From: Micromonosporaceae bacterium KJ-029
Lineage (GTDB): Bacteria > Actinomycetota > Actinomycetes > Mycobacteriales > Micromonosporaceae
Assembly (NCBI GenBank): GCA_005402585.1
Contig: BIFP01000071.1
Span: 62,001 to 126,000, forward strand
DNA: 64,000 nucleotides
Direction of reading: 5' to 3'
Below the pieces are notes generated by a model. That model ran no database searches and was not told the DNA's origin. It saw only the letters and a list, made by a program, of their open reading frames with translations. Both the position numbers and the translations under genes were made by a program. How positions within the stretch are numbered: position 1 is the first letter of the stretch; every line of letters starts with the position of its first letter. Positions 8,622 to 21,805 of this stretch are shown in pieces.

Positions 8622-9443
8622 TCATCGGCTACTTGTTTCCTTGACCTGCGACCGTGGACCGGCCAGGCCTCGGTCGAGGGCGCCCGGGAAGCCGGCGTCG
8701 AACTCCGCCAGTACGCCATCCCACAGCCCGATGCGTGCCTTGATCGCTTCGACGCTCACCGCGTCGGCCTCGGCCTCGCGCTGCGGATCGCCGTCGCACA
8801 GGGCGGCGAGGAGGCGCAGCGCGAGCGGGCCGTGCTCGTCGTGGTCCAGGGCGATGTGGCGATCGAGGTAGTGCCGGAACACCGGTGCGTTGGCGAGCAC
8901 GTCGTCCACGTTGGCGCGGACCTCGGAGAAGACGTCTGGCAGCAGGTTCTCGCGGCCGTGGCAGAACGAGGACGCGACCTCGTGCGGTGCGCCGTTCAGG
9001 GCCACGTCGAGGGTGTGGCTGACGAACTCGCGGACGCTCGACGGAATTTGCTCGTCCTTGAGCGCTGTCATAGGACCGACTCCGCTGTTCAGCGCGGCGA
9101 GGAATGCGTCGATCGGTCCGGTGTCGGCGCCGATTTCGGTCATCGCGCGCCGGTACAACTCGAAGTGGCTGATGTAGCCGCCGTCGATGTCCTCGTCGGT
9201 TTCCTCGGCCAGGACGATTTCCATGATGAACCGGCCGTGCTCGGCGTGCCCTCGCGGCTGCCATGGCAGCGTGACGGTGGTGACTTCCGTCTGCAGGCGC
9301 TTGAGCAGGGTGAAGAAGTCCCATACGGCGAATACGTGGTGCTTCATGAAGATGCGCAGCCGGTCCTCGGTGGTGATCTGCGCGTACAGGGGGTGGTCGA
9401 CGAGCCTGGCACGTACCGCGTCGAACTCAGCGTTCGCAGTCAA
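8622..9443 (-). CDS. DUF3050 family heme-oxygenase-like protein, 273 aa
   Basis: The protein begins at the ATG at 9441-9443 and is all helical. It shows the DUF3050 signature: DHPLYAQITTEDRLRIFMKH, then HHVFAVWDFFTLLKRLQTEV, a central IMEIVLAEETDEDIDGGYIS, and later FRHYLDRHIALDHDEHGPLA. The spaced His and Glu residues in these helices (H in MKHH, E in IVLAEE, H in SHFELY, and H in DRHIALDHDEH) resemble the metal ligands of the heme-oxygenase-like diiron fold. An oxidase or oxygenase activity is therefore possible but unproven. It is transcribed alone, convergent to the methyltransferase; directly upstream lies the SARP fragment. Length is as expected for the family. Confidence 0.8.
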   Translation of the reverse strand: MTANAEFDAVRARLVDHPLYAQITTEDRLRIFMKHHVFAVWDFFTLLKRLQTEVTTVTLPWQPRGHAEHGRFIMEIVLAEETDEDIDGGYISHFELYRRAMTEIGADTGPIDAFLAALNSGVGPMTALKDEQIPSSVREFVSHTLDVALNGAPHEVASSFCHGRENLLPDVFSEVRANVDDVLANAPVFRHYLDRHIALDHDEHGPLALRLLAALCDGDPQREAEADAVSVEAIKARIGLWDGVLAEFDAGFPGALDRGLAGPRSQVKETSSR

Positions 9444-9655
9444 CTTTTCCTCCGGGTCATCTCATCGTTCCGTTCGAGTTGGTTCGCGCGGCGCGCCCGC
9501 TCGCTCCTAAGGATCCGGGGGGTCAGCTCGATGCGCCGTACTTTCAAGGTGCCTTCCGGGGCAGCTCGGCCTAGGGGATCTGGATCGGGCCGGCCAGCTG
9601 CGGAAATCGACGACGGCTGCGGGCCTGCGATCCGGGTCCAGCGGCTGGTCCTCGT

Positions 9656-9751
9656 GCGTGCAATCAGTGTGCGCTGCTTGGGCGTGCCCAGGTTGGCCGG
9701 CCGACCGGCGACCATCACCTCCAGCGGGCCCACGGCGTGGATCTCCACCAG
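9656..9751 (-). pseudogene. N-terminal fragment of a SARP-type regulator
   Basis: About 32 codons read LVEIHAVGPLEVMVAGRPAN followed by LGTPKQRTLIA, matching the first strand and wing of the OmpR-like winged-helix domain of Streptomyces antibiotic regulatory proteins (the V-x-GPLEV...GPKQR-L pattern). The frame then continues as unrelated sequence, and the rest of the DNA-binding domain and the transcriptional activation domain are absent. It is only about 0.5-0.9 kb from the left edge of cluster A, so it may be the stump of a former pathway regulator, but this is inference. Confidence 0.65.
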
Positions 9752-10203
9752 TGCCCGGGCATCACCCAGCGTCGGCGCCTCGGTCCGTTGAAGCGAGCCC
9801 GGTAGCGTGTAACGCGAGGCCACCGCGGCTACCGTGCCGGTCAAAACCTGCCCGCGTCGTGGGAATGAACCGCTGGCCACATTGACGGTGCCCCTTCCCC
9901 AAGTACCAAGGCCGCGCTAGGCACGAGGCTACCGGCTGGGCGAAGACGGAGGCAATGAAGCTGAAGTCGACGCCAGAAAGCCGTGCCCTAAAGACATTGA
10001 TCCGCCCGTATTGTCTGGTGGCTTTTCATTCCGAAGAAAGGCACAACGAGCTCGTGGTGCACGGCCGGCCAAGACATACGCGGATCTACCGGGTGCTCGC
10101 TCCATATCGATCCACCACACGGCGTGCTTCATCGCCGTGTGACCAGGCGCCCTGCCGAGTTTCCGGAGGCTCGCTCAGTGAGCGGGTGTAAAAGGGGCGC
10201 CGA
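9752..10203. other. 452-bp spacer with no recognisable gene
   Basis: Frames in this stretch are short and low in family character. The segment around 9930-10100 is less GC-rich than its surroundings and could hold a promoter, but I find no pair of -35/-10 elements that would convince. It separates the SARP fragment from the cluster A left flank. Confidence 0.4.
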
Positions 10204-10665
10204 TCAGTGGCGCTCGAGGTCGCTCTTGAGTCGGGTCAGCGTCTGCCGCATGCCGGCACGGTTGGCCGCCGGCCGAGCCGACGCCACCTTGCCCGTGAAG
10301 ATTCGGCCGAGCACCATGGCCGCCCGGTTGCGCCGGTCGTGCCAGTATTCGGTCACCTCGCAGCCCTCGCGAGCAGGCGTGAATCGGTAGCCCCACCGCG
10401 CGACCGGCTGGCCGAAGGTGGAGACGTCGAAGGCGAACTCGCGGCCGGGCTCCGCGACGACGACCCGTGCGGTGGTGAACCAGAGGAACGGGCCGCGCCG
10501 GTTCCAGCCGACGAAGCGGCTGGGGCGGGCACCGTCTCGAGCGGTCACCCAGATCGCGAAGCACTCGGGGCTCCACCGGGTCATCCGGCGCAGGTCGGCG
10601 ACAGCGGCGTAGACGGTCTCGGCCGGCGTCGCGACGGTGATCCGCTCCGCGAGTTCCTCGGTCAT
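10204..10665 (-). CDS. SRPBCC-family (polyketide cyclase/dehydrase-like) protein, 153 aa
   Basis: The start is the ATG at 10663-10665, giving MTEELAERITVATPAETVYA, the usual opening strand and helix of the START/Bet v1-like fold. The rest has the family pattern: AVADLRRMTRWSPECFAIWV, a central FVGWNRRGPFLWFTTARVVV, the FAFDVSTFGQPVARWGYRFT sheet, then a long C-terminal helix with basic residues. Such proteins bind hydrophobic ligands in a cavity; some cyclise or dehydrate polyketides. It is 16 bp downstream of the enoyl-CoA hydratase stop in the same direction, so the two are probably co-transcribed. Its link to cluster A is through that position only. Confidence 0.75.
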   Translation of the reverse strand: MTEELAERITVATPAETVYAAVADLRRMTRWSPECFAIWVTARDGARPSRFVGWNRRGPFLWFTTARVVVAEPGREFAFDVSTFGQPVARWGYRFTPAREGCEVTEYWHDRRNRAAMVLGRIFTGKVASARPAANRAGMRQTLTRLKSDLERH

Positions 10666-10681
10666 CCCGTTACCGTAGGCG

Positions 10682-11542
10682 TCATTGGCTGTCGCGGCGA
10701 GCCCTCGGCGCGTCTCCCCAGGGAAGATAGCCGGGCAGGTCGGTGCTGACGCGGCCCGGGAACGCGGGCTCACGACGCTGTCGGAAGGAGTCGAATCCCT
10801 CCTTGGCATCCGGGCTGTCCAGGCTGTCGGCGGCGAGCCGGGAGTCCAGGCGCTGCACCGGGTACGGCGAGTCCAGGGCGCTCATCCGGTAGAGCAGCTG
10901 CCGGATGACCGCGACGGATACCGGCGCGGTCGTGGCGATGATGGCACGGGCGAGCTGGTTTGCCTTGTCCAGCAACTGCTCTGGCTCGTGGACACTGTGG
11001 ACCAGACCGGCGTCGAGCGCCTCGGCGGCGTCGAAGGCTCGCCCGCTGATCATCCAGTCGAGGGCGCGTCCCATCCCGACCAGCCGGGGCAGGAACCAGG
11101 CGGAGGCGCCCTCCGCGTAGATGCCGCGCCTGCTGAAGACATACCCGAATCGGGCGTCGGTGGCGGCGAGCCGGTAGTCGGCGGGCAGGATGATGGTTGC
11201 ACCGGCGCCGACGGCCGCACCTCGGATGGCGGCGATGACCGGCTTGTTCATCGCGTAGATGCGCATCGAACAGCGGCCGGCGGGCTCGTCCCATTCCCCG
11301 GCGTCGCCGTCGGCCGGCGTGTCGAACTCCGATATGGACAGATCGAGGCCGGCGCAGAAGTGTTCGCCCGCGCCGGTGAAGATGACCACGCGAACCTCGT
11401 CGTCGTGATCCGCCCGGTCGAAGGCATGCGCCAGTTCGTCGGCCATCTTGACGGTGTAGCCGTTACGGGTATCGGGCCGATTCAGCGAAATCGTCGCGAT
11501 CCGGTCCGCGACCGTGTACGTGATCTCGCTATAGGCATCCAC
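10682..11542 (-). CDS. enoyl-CoA hydratase/isomerase (crotonase) family protein, 286 aa
   Basis: I place the start at the GTG at 11540-11542 (VDAYSEITYTVADRIATISL), because the family begins just there; the frame remains open far upstream but overlaps the divergent aminotransferase gene. Crotonase features follow in order: LNRPDTRNGYT, the oxyanion-hole segment GEHFCAGLDL, the second oxyanion segment IRGAAVGAGATIILPADYRL, and RRGIYAEGASAWFLPRLVG with the Glu expected for acid/base chemistry. Family enzymes hydrate or isomerise enoyl-CoA esters. In the cluster A context it could hydrate or reposition the double bond of the fatty precursor, but it could equally be general metabolism. It diverges from the aminotransferase at 11663 across a 120-bp gap that must hold both promoters. 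Confidence 0.85.
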   Translation of the reverse strand: MDAYSEITYTVADRIATISLNRPDTRNGYTVKMADELAHAFDRADHDDEVRVVIFTGAGEHFCAGLDLSISEFDTPADGDAGEWDEPAGRCSMRIYAMNKPVIAAIRGAAVGAGATIILPADYRLAATDARFGYVFSRRGIYAEGASAWFLPRLVGMGRALDWMISGRAFDAAEALDAGLVHSVHEPEQLLDKANQLARAIIATTAPVSVAVIRQLLYRMSALDSPYPVQRLDSRLAADSLDSPDAKEGFDSFRQRREPAFPGRVSTDLPGYLPWGDAPRARRDSQ

Positions 11543-11662
11543 GTCGAAGACGATAGAGCGGCCATGCGCGAGCGGCAATCCTTGGTCCGCGACGACCGGG
11601 CGACGCGCTTCTTTCACCGCCGCTGCCTTGCCGGCCGTAGATCGTTCGGGCAGACTTCCGAG

Positions 11663-12901
11663 GTGTCCCCCGATGTCCTCGAACTCTACCGCCGACACCT
11701 GGGCGAGGGGCAGGGCCGCGTGGCCGCGATGCTCAACACTCCGTTGGAGGTCGGTGCCACCGGTTCTGTCGTGCACACCGCGGACGGCCGTGAGCTGCTG
11801 AACTGCGGCGGCTACGGAGTCTTCTTCGTCGGCGCCGGCCACCCCCGGGTGCTCGCCGCCGTGCGCGACCAACTGGACCGGCAGGCGCTGTCCACCCGGG
11901 TGCTGCTCAACGAGCCGGCGGCCCGGGCCGCCGCGGCGCTGACCTCGGTGGCGCCATCCGGGCTGACCAAAGTGCACTTCTCGAACTCGGGCGCCGAGGC
12001 GGTGGAGACCGCGATCAAGATCGCCCGGGCGAACGGGCGGCACCGACTGGTCTCCATGCACAGTGGCTACCACGGCAAGACGACCGGGGCGCTGTCGCTG
12101 ACCGCTCGCGCGCTCTACCAGGATCCGTTCCGTCCACTGTTGCCGGAGGTCGGACACGTCCGGTTCGGCGACCTGGCCGACCTGGCCGAGGTCGTCGACG
12201 GTGAGACCTGCGTGGTCGTGGAGCCGGTACAGAGCGAGGGCGGAGTGATCATTCCCGAGCCGGGCTATCTCGGCGCGGTCGCAGCGCTCTGCCGCGACCG
12301 TGGCGCCCTGCTGGTCCTCGACGAAGTGATGACCGGGCTGGGTCGGCTCGGCACCTGGTGGGGCGCGGACCGCGACGGCGTACGGCCGGATCTGCTCCTG
12401 GTCGGCAAAGCGCTCAGCGGCGGGCTGGTGCCGGTCGCGGCGACGCTGGCGACGGCCGACGTGTTCGCCCCATTCGACAAGGACCCCTACCTGCACACGT
12501 CGACGTTCTCCGCCAACCCGTTGGCGATGGCGGCGGTCAGGGCGACCGTCGAGGTGATCCGCGACGAGGGGCTGGTCGACCGGGCCGCAGAGCTGGGCGG
12601 CCGGCTGCTCACGGCGCTGACCAGCGCGGTACGGGTGATCGGACACCTGGTTGCCGAGGTGCGCGGCGCCGGGCTGTTGATCGGCGTGGAGTTCCGCAAC
12701 GGGCAGCACGCCGCCGAGTTCCTGATGGACCTGCTCGACAACGACGTGGTGGTCAACCATTCGATGAATGCCCACCCGGTGCTGCGGCTGACCCCGCCGG
12801 CCACGATGACCGCGGCCGACGAGGCGCGGCTGATCGCCTCCATCGACCGCGCCTGTGCCGCGCTCGCCGCGCGCTTCCCGGCCCCGGGCGTCGCCGGATG
12901 A
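11663..12901 (+). CDS. class III PLP-dependent aminotransferase, 412 aa
   Basis: The start is placed at the GTG at 11663 (VSPDVLELYRRHLGEGQGRV), which matches the usual N-terminus of this subfamily; further in-frame starts upstream overlap the hydratase gene. PLP-binding elements are SNSGAEAVETAIKIARANGR, the GYHGKT loop, VVVEPVQSEGG, LVLDEVMTGLGRLGTWWG with D220 and E221, and the Schiff-base lysine K249 in LLVGKALSGGLVPV. Class III enzymes (ornithine/acetylornithine/diamine type) usually transfer an amino group to a terminal aldehyde or keto group. Its stop overlaps the ATG of the thioester-reductase-like gene (ATGA), so the two proteins are made together. That pairing, reductase plus aminotransferase, suggests reductive release of an acyl chain to an aldehyde followed by conversion to a primary amine. 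Confidence 0.9.
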   Translation: MSPDVLELYRRHLGEGQGRVAAMLNTPLEVGATGSVVHTADGRELLNCGGYGVFFVGAGHPRVLAAVRDQLDRQALSTRVLLNEPAARAAAALTSVAPSGLTKVHFSNSGAEAVETAIKIARANGRHRLVSMHSGYHGKTTGALSLTARALYQDPFRPLLPEVGHVRFGDLADLAEVVDGETCVVVEPVQSEGGVIIPEPGYLGAVAALCRDRGALLVLDEVMTGLGRLGTWWGADRDGVRPDLLLVGKALSGGLVPVAATLATADVFAPFDKDPYLHTSTFSANPLAMAAVRATVEVIRDEGLVDRAAELGGRLLTALTSAVRVIGHLVAEVRGAGLLIGVEFRNGQHAAEFLMDLLDNDVVVNHSMNAHPVLRLTPPATMTAADEARLIASIDRACAALAARFPAPGVAG

Positions 12902-13923
12902 CCGGCCGTACGGTGCTGGTCACCGGTGCCAGCGGCGTTGTCGGCACCGCTGTGTTGCCGGAACTGGCCGACTACGACGTGATCGCGGGGGTGTTCCGGC
13001 GGCTGCCGACGGGCTCGGACCGGGCGATCCGGCTCGACCTGCACGCCCCGTCGCTCGGGCTGGACCGGCGCGCTTACCGGGAACTCTGCGCCGAGGTCGA
13101 CGTCGTGATCAACTCGGCGGCGATCGTGAACTTCTCCGCCGACCGGGCGGAGGTCGACCGGCTCAACATCGAGGGCCTGGGCCGGGTGATCGAGTTCGCC
13201 GCCGAGGCGGACGCCCTGCTGATGCAGGTGAGCACCGCCTACGTGGCGCGGCACGGCAAGGCTGGCGGCGGCGGCCGGCGGGGCACCGAGAAGGCGTCGG
13301 CACGCACCGACGAATACGTGGCGTCGAAGTACCTCGGCGAGGAGATGGTCCGCGACAGCGGCCTCGACCACGTGATCGTCCGGCCGGCGATCGTCATCGG
13401 CGACTCGGCGACCGGGGTGATCCGGCAGAACCAGGCCGTGCACATGCTGGCCGAATACCTGCTGACCGGTCGGCTGCCGTTCATCCCGGCACACCCGGGC
13501 ACCTACTTCGATCTGGTCCCGCAGGACCTGGTCGCCAAGGGCATCCGCGCGGTACTCGACGCGGACCTGCGCGCCGGCGAGTTCTGGTTGACGGCCGGTC
13601 CGGCCGGAGTGCCGGTCGAGCGCTACCTCGAGCTGGTCACCGAGACCGGCCGCGAGTGCGGGCTCGACGTCCCGGCCGCCCGGGTCGCCGACCCGTCGAT
13701 CGTGGACCGACTGGTCCGGCCCGCGTTCGCGGACGTGCTGCCGGCGGACGACCTGGCCCGGTTGGACGCGGTGGTGGCGGTCTGCGGGCTGGTCATCATC
13801 CCGGAGCTGCTGCCGACCTCCTTCGGCGCGCTGCCCGGCGGACCGGCAGCCCTGACGTCCGCCCAGGTCGAGGACGCCTGGCGATGCTCGATCCGCGAGC
13901 TGATCCGCAGCCTGAAGAAATGA
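12898..13923 (+). CDS. thioester-reductase-like short-chain dehydrogenase, 341 aa
   Basis: The protein opens with the NAD(P)-binding loop VLVTGASGVVGTAVL and continues with the extended SDR order of fatty-acyl-CoA/thioester reductases: VDVVINSAAIVNFS, LNIEGLGRVIEFAAEA, the serine in MQVSTAYVA, and the catalytic Tyr and Lys in DEYVASKYLGEEMV (Y-x-x-x-K). A downstream VIVRPAIVIGDSATGVI block is typical of the NAD-binding-4 (male-sterility-like) subgroup. These enzymes reduce carrier-bound or CoA-bound acyl groups to aldehydes. It is translationally coupled to the aminotransferase and followed after 26 bp by a cyclase-like gene. As no thioesterase is present in cluster A, it is the best candidate for product release, by inference. 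It is a stand-alone protein, not a C-terminal domain of the synthase. Confidence 0.85.
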   Translation: MTGRTVLVTGASGVVGTAVLPELADYDVIAGVFRRLPTGSDRAIRLDLHAPSLGLDRRAYRELCAEVDVVINSAAIVNFSADRAEVDRLNIEGLGRVIEFAAEADALLMQVSTAYVARHGKAGGGGRRGTEKASARTDEYVASKYLGEEMVRDSGLDHVIVRPAIVIGDSATGVIRQNQAVHMLAEYLLTGRLPFIPAHPGTYFDLVPQDLVAKGIRAVLDADLRAGEFWLTAGPAGVPVERYLELVTETGRECGLDVPAARVADPSIVDRLVRPAFADVLPADDLARLDAVVAVCGLVIIPELLPTSFGALPGGPAALTSAQVEDAWRCSIRELIRSLKK

Positions 13924-13949
13924 TCACCTACGCGAGCTGAGGAGCCACG

Positions 13950-14423
13950 ATGGAGTGTTCTGTCGTCGTGCACGCGCTGCTACCCGGCGCCAACGCCCAA
14001 CGGACGTTCGACCGGCTCGCCGACTTCGGCGCGTACCCGGAGTTCACCGATGCCGTGCGGACGGTCGCGGTCACCCAACTCACCCCGACCCAGGTCGAGT
14101 CGGCGTGGGAGGTCAACTTCCGCAAGGGCATCCTGGTCTGGACCGAACGCGACGACATCGACCCGGTGGCGCGGCGGATCGACTTCGCGCAGACCAAGGG
14201 CGACTTCTCGGTCTTCACCGGCTCCTGGCAGGTGGTCGAGGAGGGCGACGCGGTCCGGGTGGAGTTCGCCAGCCGGTTCGATCTCGGCATCGCCTCGCTG
14301 GCCAGCCTGATCGACCCGGTGGCGTGCGCGGCGCTGCGCGACGCGGTCGGGGACATCCTGCGCGGGCTGTTCGGCTCGGACATCCAGATCGATGCGATCG
14401 AGGCGGCACCGGTCGCCGTCTGA
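13950..14423 (+). CDS. SRPBCC/COQ10-like cyclase-type protein, 157 aa
   Basis: The ATG at 13950 follows GAGGAG 8-9 bases upstream. The protein has the START-like fold of aromatase/cyclases and COQ10-type lipid carriers: NAQRTFDRLADFGAYPEFTD, then VRTVAVTQLTPTQVESAWEV, a central WTERDDIDPVARRIDFAQTK, and GDFSVFTGSWQVVEEGD. The final helix contains LRDAVGDILRGLFGSD. The family binds polyketide or isoprenoid-like chains in a deep pocket. It ends the three-gene rightward operon (aminotransferase, reductase, this gene) and is convergent with the polyketide synthase 58 bp away, so a role in folding or carrying the polyketide product is likely but unproven. Confidence 0.8.
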   Translation: MECSVVVHALLPGANAQRTFDRLADFGAYPEFTDAVRTVAVTQLTPTQVESAWEVNFRKGILVWTERDDIDPVARRIDFAQTKGDFSVFTGSWQVVEEGDAVRVEFASRFDLGIASLASLIDPVACAALRDAVGDILRGLFGSDIQIDAIEAAPVAV

Positions 14424-14481
14424 GCCCCCCCGAGCCGGCCCGTGCGGTGTCGAGGACCGGCCACGCCGGTGCGGGCAGCGG

Positions 14482-20061
<5,580 letters not shown>

Positions 20062-20082
20062 CTTCCGGGGAGATCGTCACCG

Positions 20083-20111
20083 TTGGTTTCCGGCATGTTA
20101 CTGCCTAGGCT
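20083..20111 (+). promoter_or_regulatory. putative promoter for the fatty acyl-AMP ligase gene
   Basis: TTGGTT at 20083-20088 and TAGGCT at 20106-20111 are separated by 17 bases, in the 76-bp gap between the divergent polyketide synthase and ligase genes. The predicted transcription start would leave a leader of about 20 bases before the GTG at 20138. Spacing is ideal but both hexamers deviate from consensus. Confidence 0.4.
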
Positions 20112-20137
20112 GTCGTCATGATTGTGAATGAGTCGGC

Positions 20138-21778
20138 GTGAGCCGTTTCGTCGAGTCGATAGTGGACGCCGCCGCGCGGTCGCGGCGGGGCATGGTCACC
20201 GGGGCGCCTACGACACCGTCGCGGCGCACCTGGGGGCAGGTGCACGCCGCCGCGCGACGCACCGCGGCCGCGCTTGTCGAGAGTGGACTGTCGGGTGGGC
20301 AGGCGGTCGCGGTCCTCGCCGGCGAGCCGGTGGACGTGGCCCGTGTCGTGCAGGCCACCTGGCTGGCCGGCGGCAGCGTCACCATGTTGCACCAGCCGAC
20401 GCCGCGGACGGATCTCGCTGTCTGGGTCGAGGACACGGTGCGGGTACTGCGCATGATCGACGCGCGGCTGGTGCTCCTCGGTTCGCCCTTCGAAGCGATG
20501 GCCGCCGTCCTGGGGGAGCGGGGGATCGCCTACCGGATGATCTCCGAGCTGGACAGCGACCGAGAGTTCGAGATCGTTCCGGCCGCCGAGAGCGACATCG
20601 CGCTGCTGCAGTTGACCAGTGGCTCGACCGCCGAGCCGAAGGCGGTCCAGATCAGCCACGGCAACCTGCATGCGAACGTCTCTGACACGATTGCGCACAT
20701 CGAGTGCGACGACGATGACGTGATGGTCACCTGGCTGCCGCTCTTCCACGACATGGGCATGGTCGGCTGCCTGGTGGTGCCGATGGTTTCCGGCTTCGAA
20801 CTGGTGAGCATCACTCCGCCGGAGTTTCTGCGCCGCCCGCTGCTCTGGGCCGAACTGATGACCGAGTACGGCGGCACGATCACCGCCGCGCCCAACTTCG
20901 CGTACGCGATCCTGGCCCGCCAGCTCGCCCGGGCCGAGGCCGGATCCCTGGACCTGTCCCGGATGCGAATCGCGTTCAACGGCGCCGAGCCGATCGATCC
21001 CGCCTCGGTGCAAGCCCTGATCACGGCGGGTGCCCGATTCGGGCTGCGCCCGACGGTGACCAACTGCTGCTACGGCGCGGCCGAGAGCGCCCTGGTCATC
21101 TCGCTGTCACCGCTCGGCGACCCGATGGTGCTCGACACCGTCGACGCACTGGAGCTGGAGAAGAACCGGCGGGCGGTGCCGGTCGGTGGCGGACACGTCG
21201 GCGCAGTACGCCGGCTGCCGTTGCTCGGCCGCGCTTTCCCCACCGTCACCGTCCGGGTGGTCGACGAGTCCGGCGCCGAACTCGGCGATCGGGAGGTCGG
21301 GCGGCTGCAACTGCGCGGCGAGTCAGTCACCACCGGCTATCTCACCGAGCAGGGGCCGGTCGCCGCCCGCGACGAGGACGGCTGGCTCGAGATTGGCGAC
21401 GAGGGCTACCGCGTCGACGGCCAACTCGTCGTCTGCGGCCGGGCCAAGGAAGTCATCATCATGGCCGGCCGCAACATCTACCCGACCGACATCGAGCGGG
21501 CGGCCGCCGCTGTCGACGGCGTGCGCGACGGCAACGTCGCGGCGGTGCGGATGCTGGCCGGCGACGGCGTGGACCGGGAATCGTTCGCGGTGGTGGTCGA
21601 GTCGCGCCTGGCCGGTAACGCCGACGCGGAGCGGCAACTGCGCGACGCCATCACCAATCGGATCGTTGCCGAGATCGACGCCCGGCCAGCCACCGTCGTG
21701 GTGCTGCCTCCCGGCTCGCTGCCGAAGACCCCGTCCGGCAAGCTGCGCCGGACAGCAGCCCGCAGTCTCGTTCCCTGA
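20138..21778 (+). CDS. fatty acyl-AMP ligase (FAAL-like), 546 aa
   Basis: This ANL-superfamily enzyme starts at the GTG at 20138. Core motifs are LLQLTSGSTAEPKAVQISHG (P-loop, A3), WLPLFHDMGMVGCLVVP, NCCYGAAESALVISLSPLG (A5-like), GWLEIGDEGYRVDGQLVVCG (A7/A8) and the C-terminal lysine in LPKTPSGKLRRTAAR. The LFHDMGM and YGAAE segments are characteristic of long-chain fatty acyl-AMP ligases that pass the acyl group to an ACP rather than to CoA. In context it should adenylate a fatty acid and load the N-terminal ACP of the facing polyketide synthase. It is followed by the dehydrogenase-oxygenase fusion after 27 bp, so these two form an operon. Length is slightly shorter than mycobacterial FAALs, and the diagnostic FAAL insertion cannot be verified by eye. 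Confidence 0.85.
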   Translation: MSRFVESIVDAAARSRRGMVTGAPTTPSRRTWGQVHAAARRTAAALVESGLSGGQAVAVLAGEPVDVARVVQATWLAGGSVTMLHQPTPRTDLAVWVEDTVRVLRMIDARLVLLGSPFEAMAAVLGERGIAYRMISELDSDREFEIVPAAESDIALLQLTSGSTAEPKAVQISHGNLHANVSDTIAHIECDDDDVMVTWLPLFHDMGMVGCLVVPMVSGFELVSITPPEFLRRPLLWAELMTEYGGTITAAPNFAYAILARQLARAEAGSLDLSRMRIAFNGAEPIDPASVQALITAGARFGLRPTVTNCCYGAAESALVISLSPLGDPMVLDTVDALELEKNRRAVPVGGGHVGAVRRLPLLGRAFPTVTVRVVDESGAELGDREVGRLQLRGESVTTGYLTEQGPVAARDEDGWLEIGDEGYRVDGQLVVCGRAKEVIIMAGRNIYPTDIERAAAAVDGVRDGNVAAVRMLAGDGVDRESFAVVVESRLAGNADAERQLRDAITNRIVAEIDARPATVVVLPPGSLPKTPSGKLRRTAARSLVP

Positions 21779-21805
21779 CCCCACCACGCCGAGGGAGAAA
21801 CGTCG

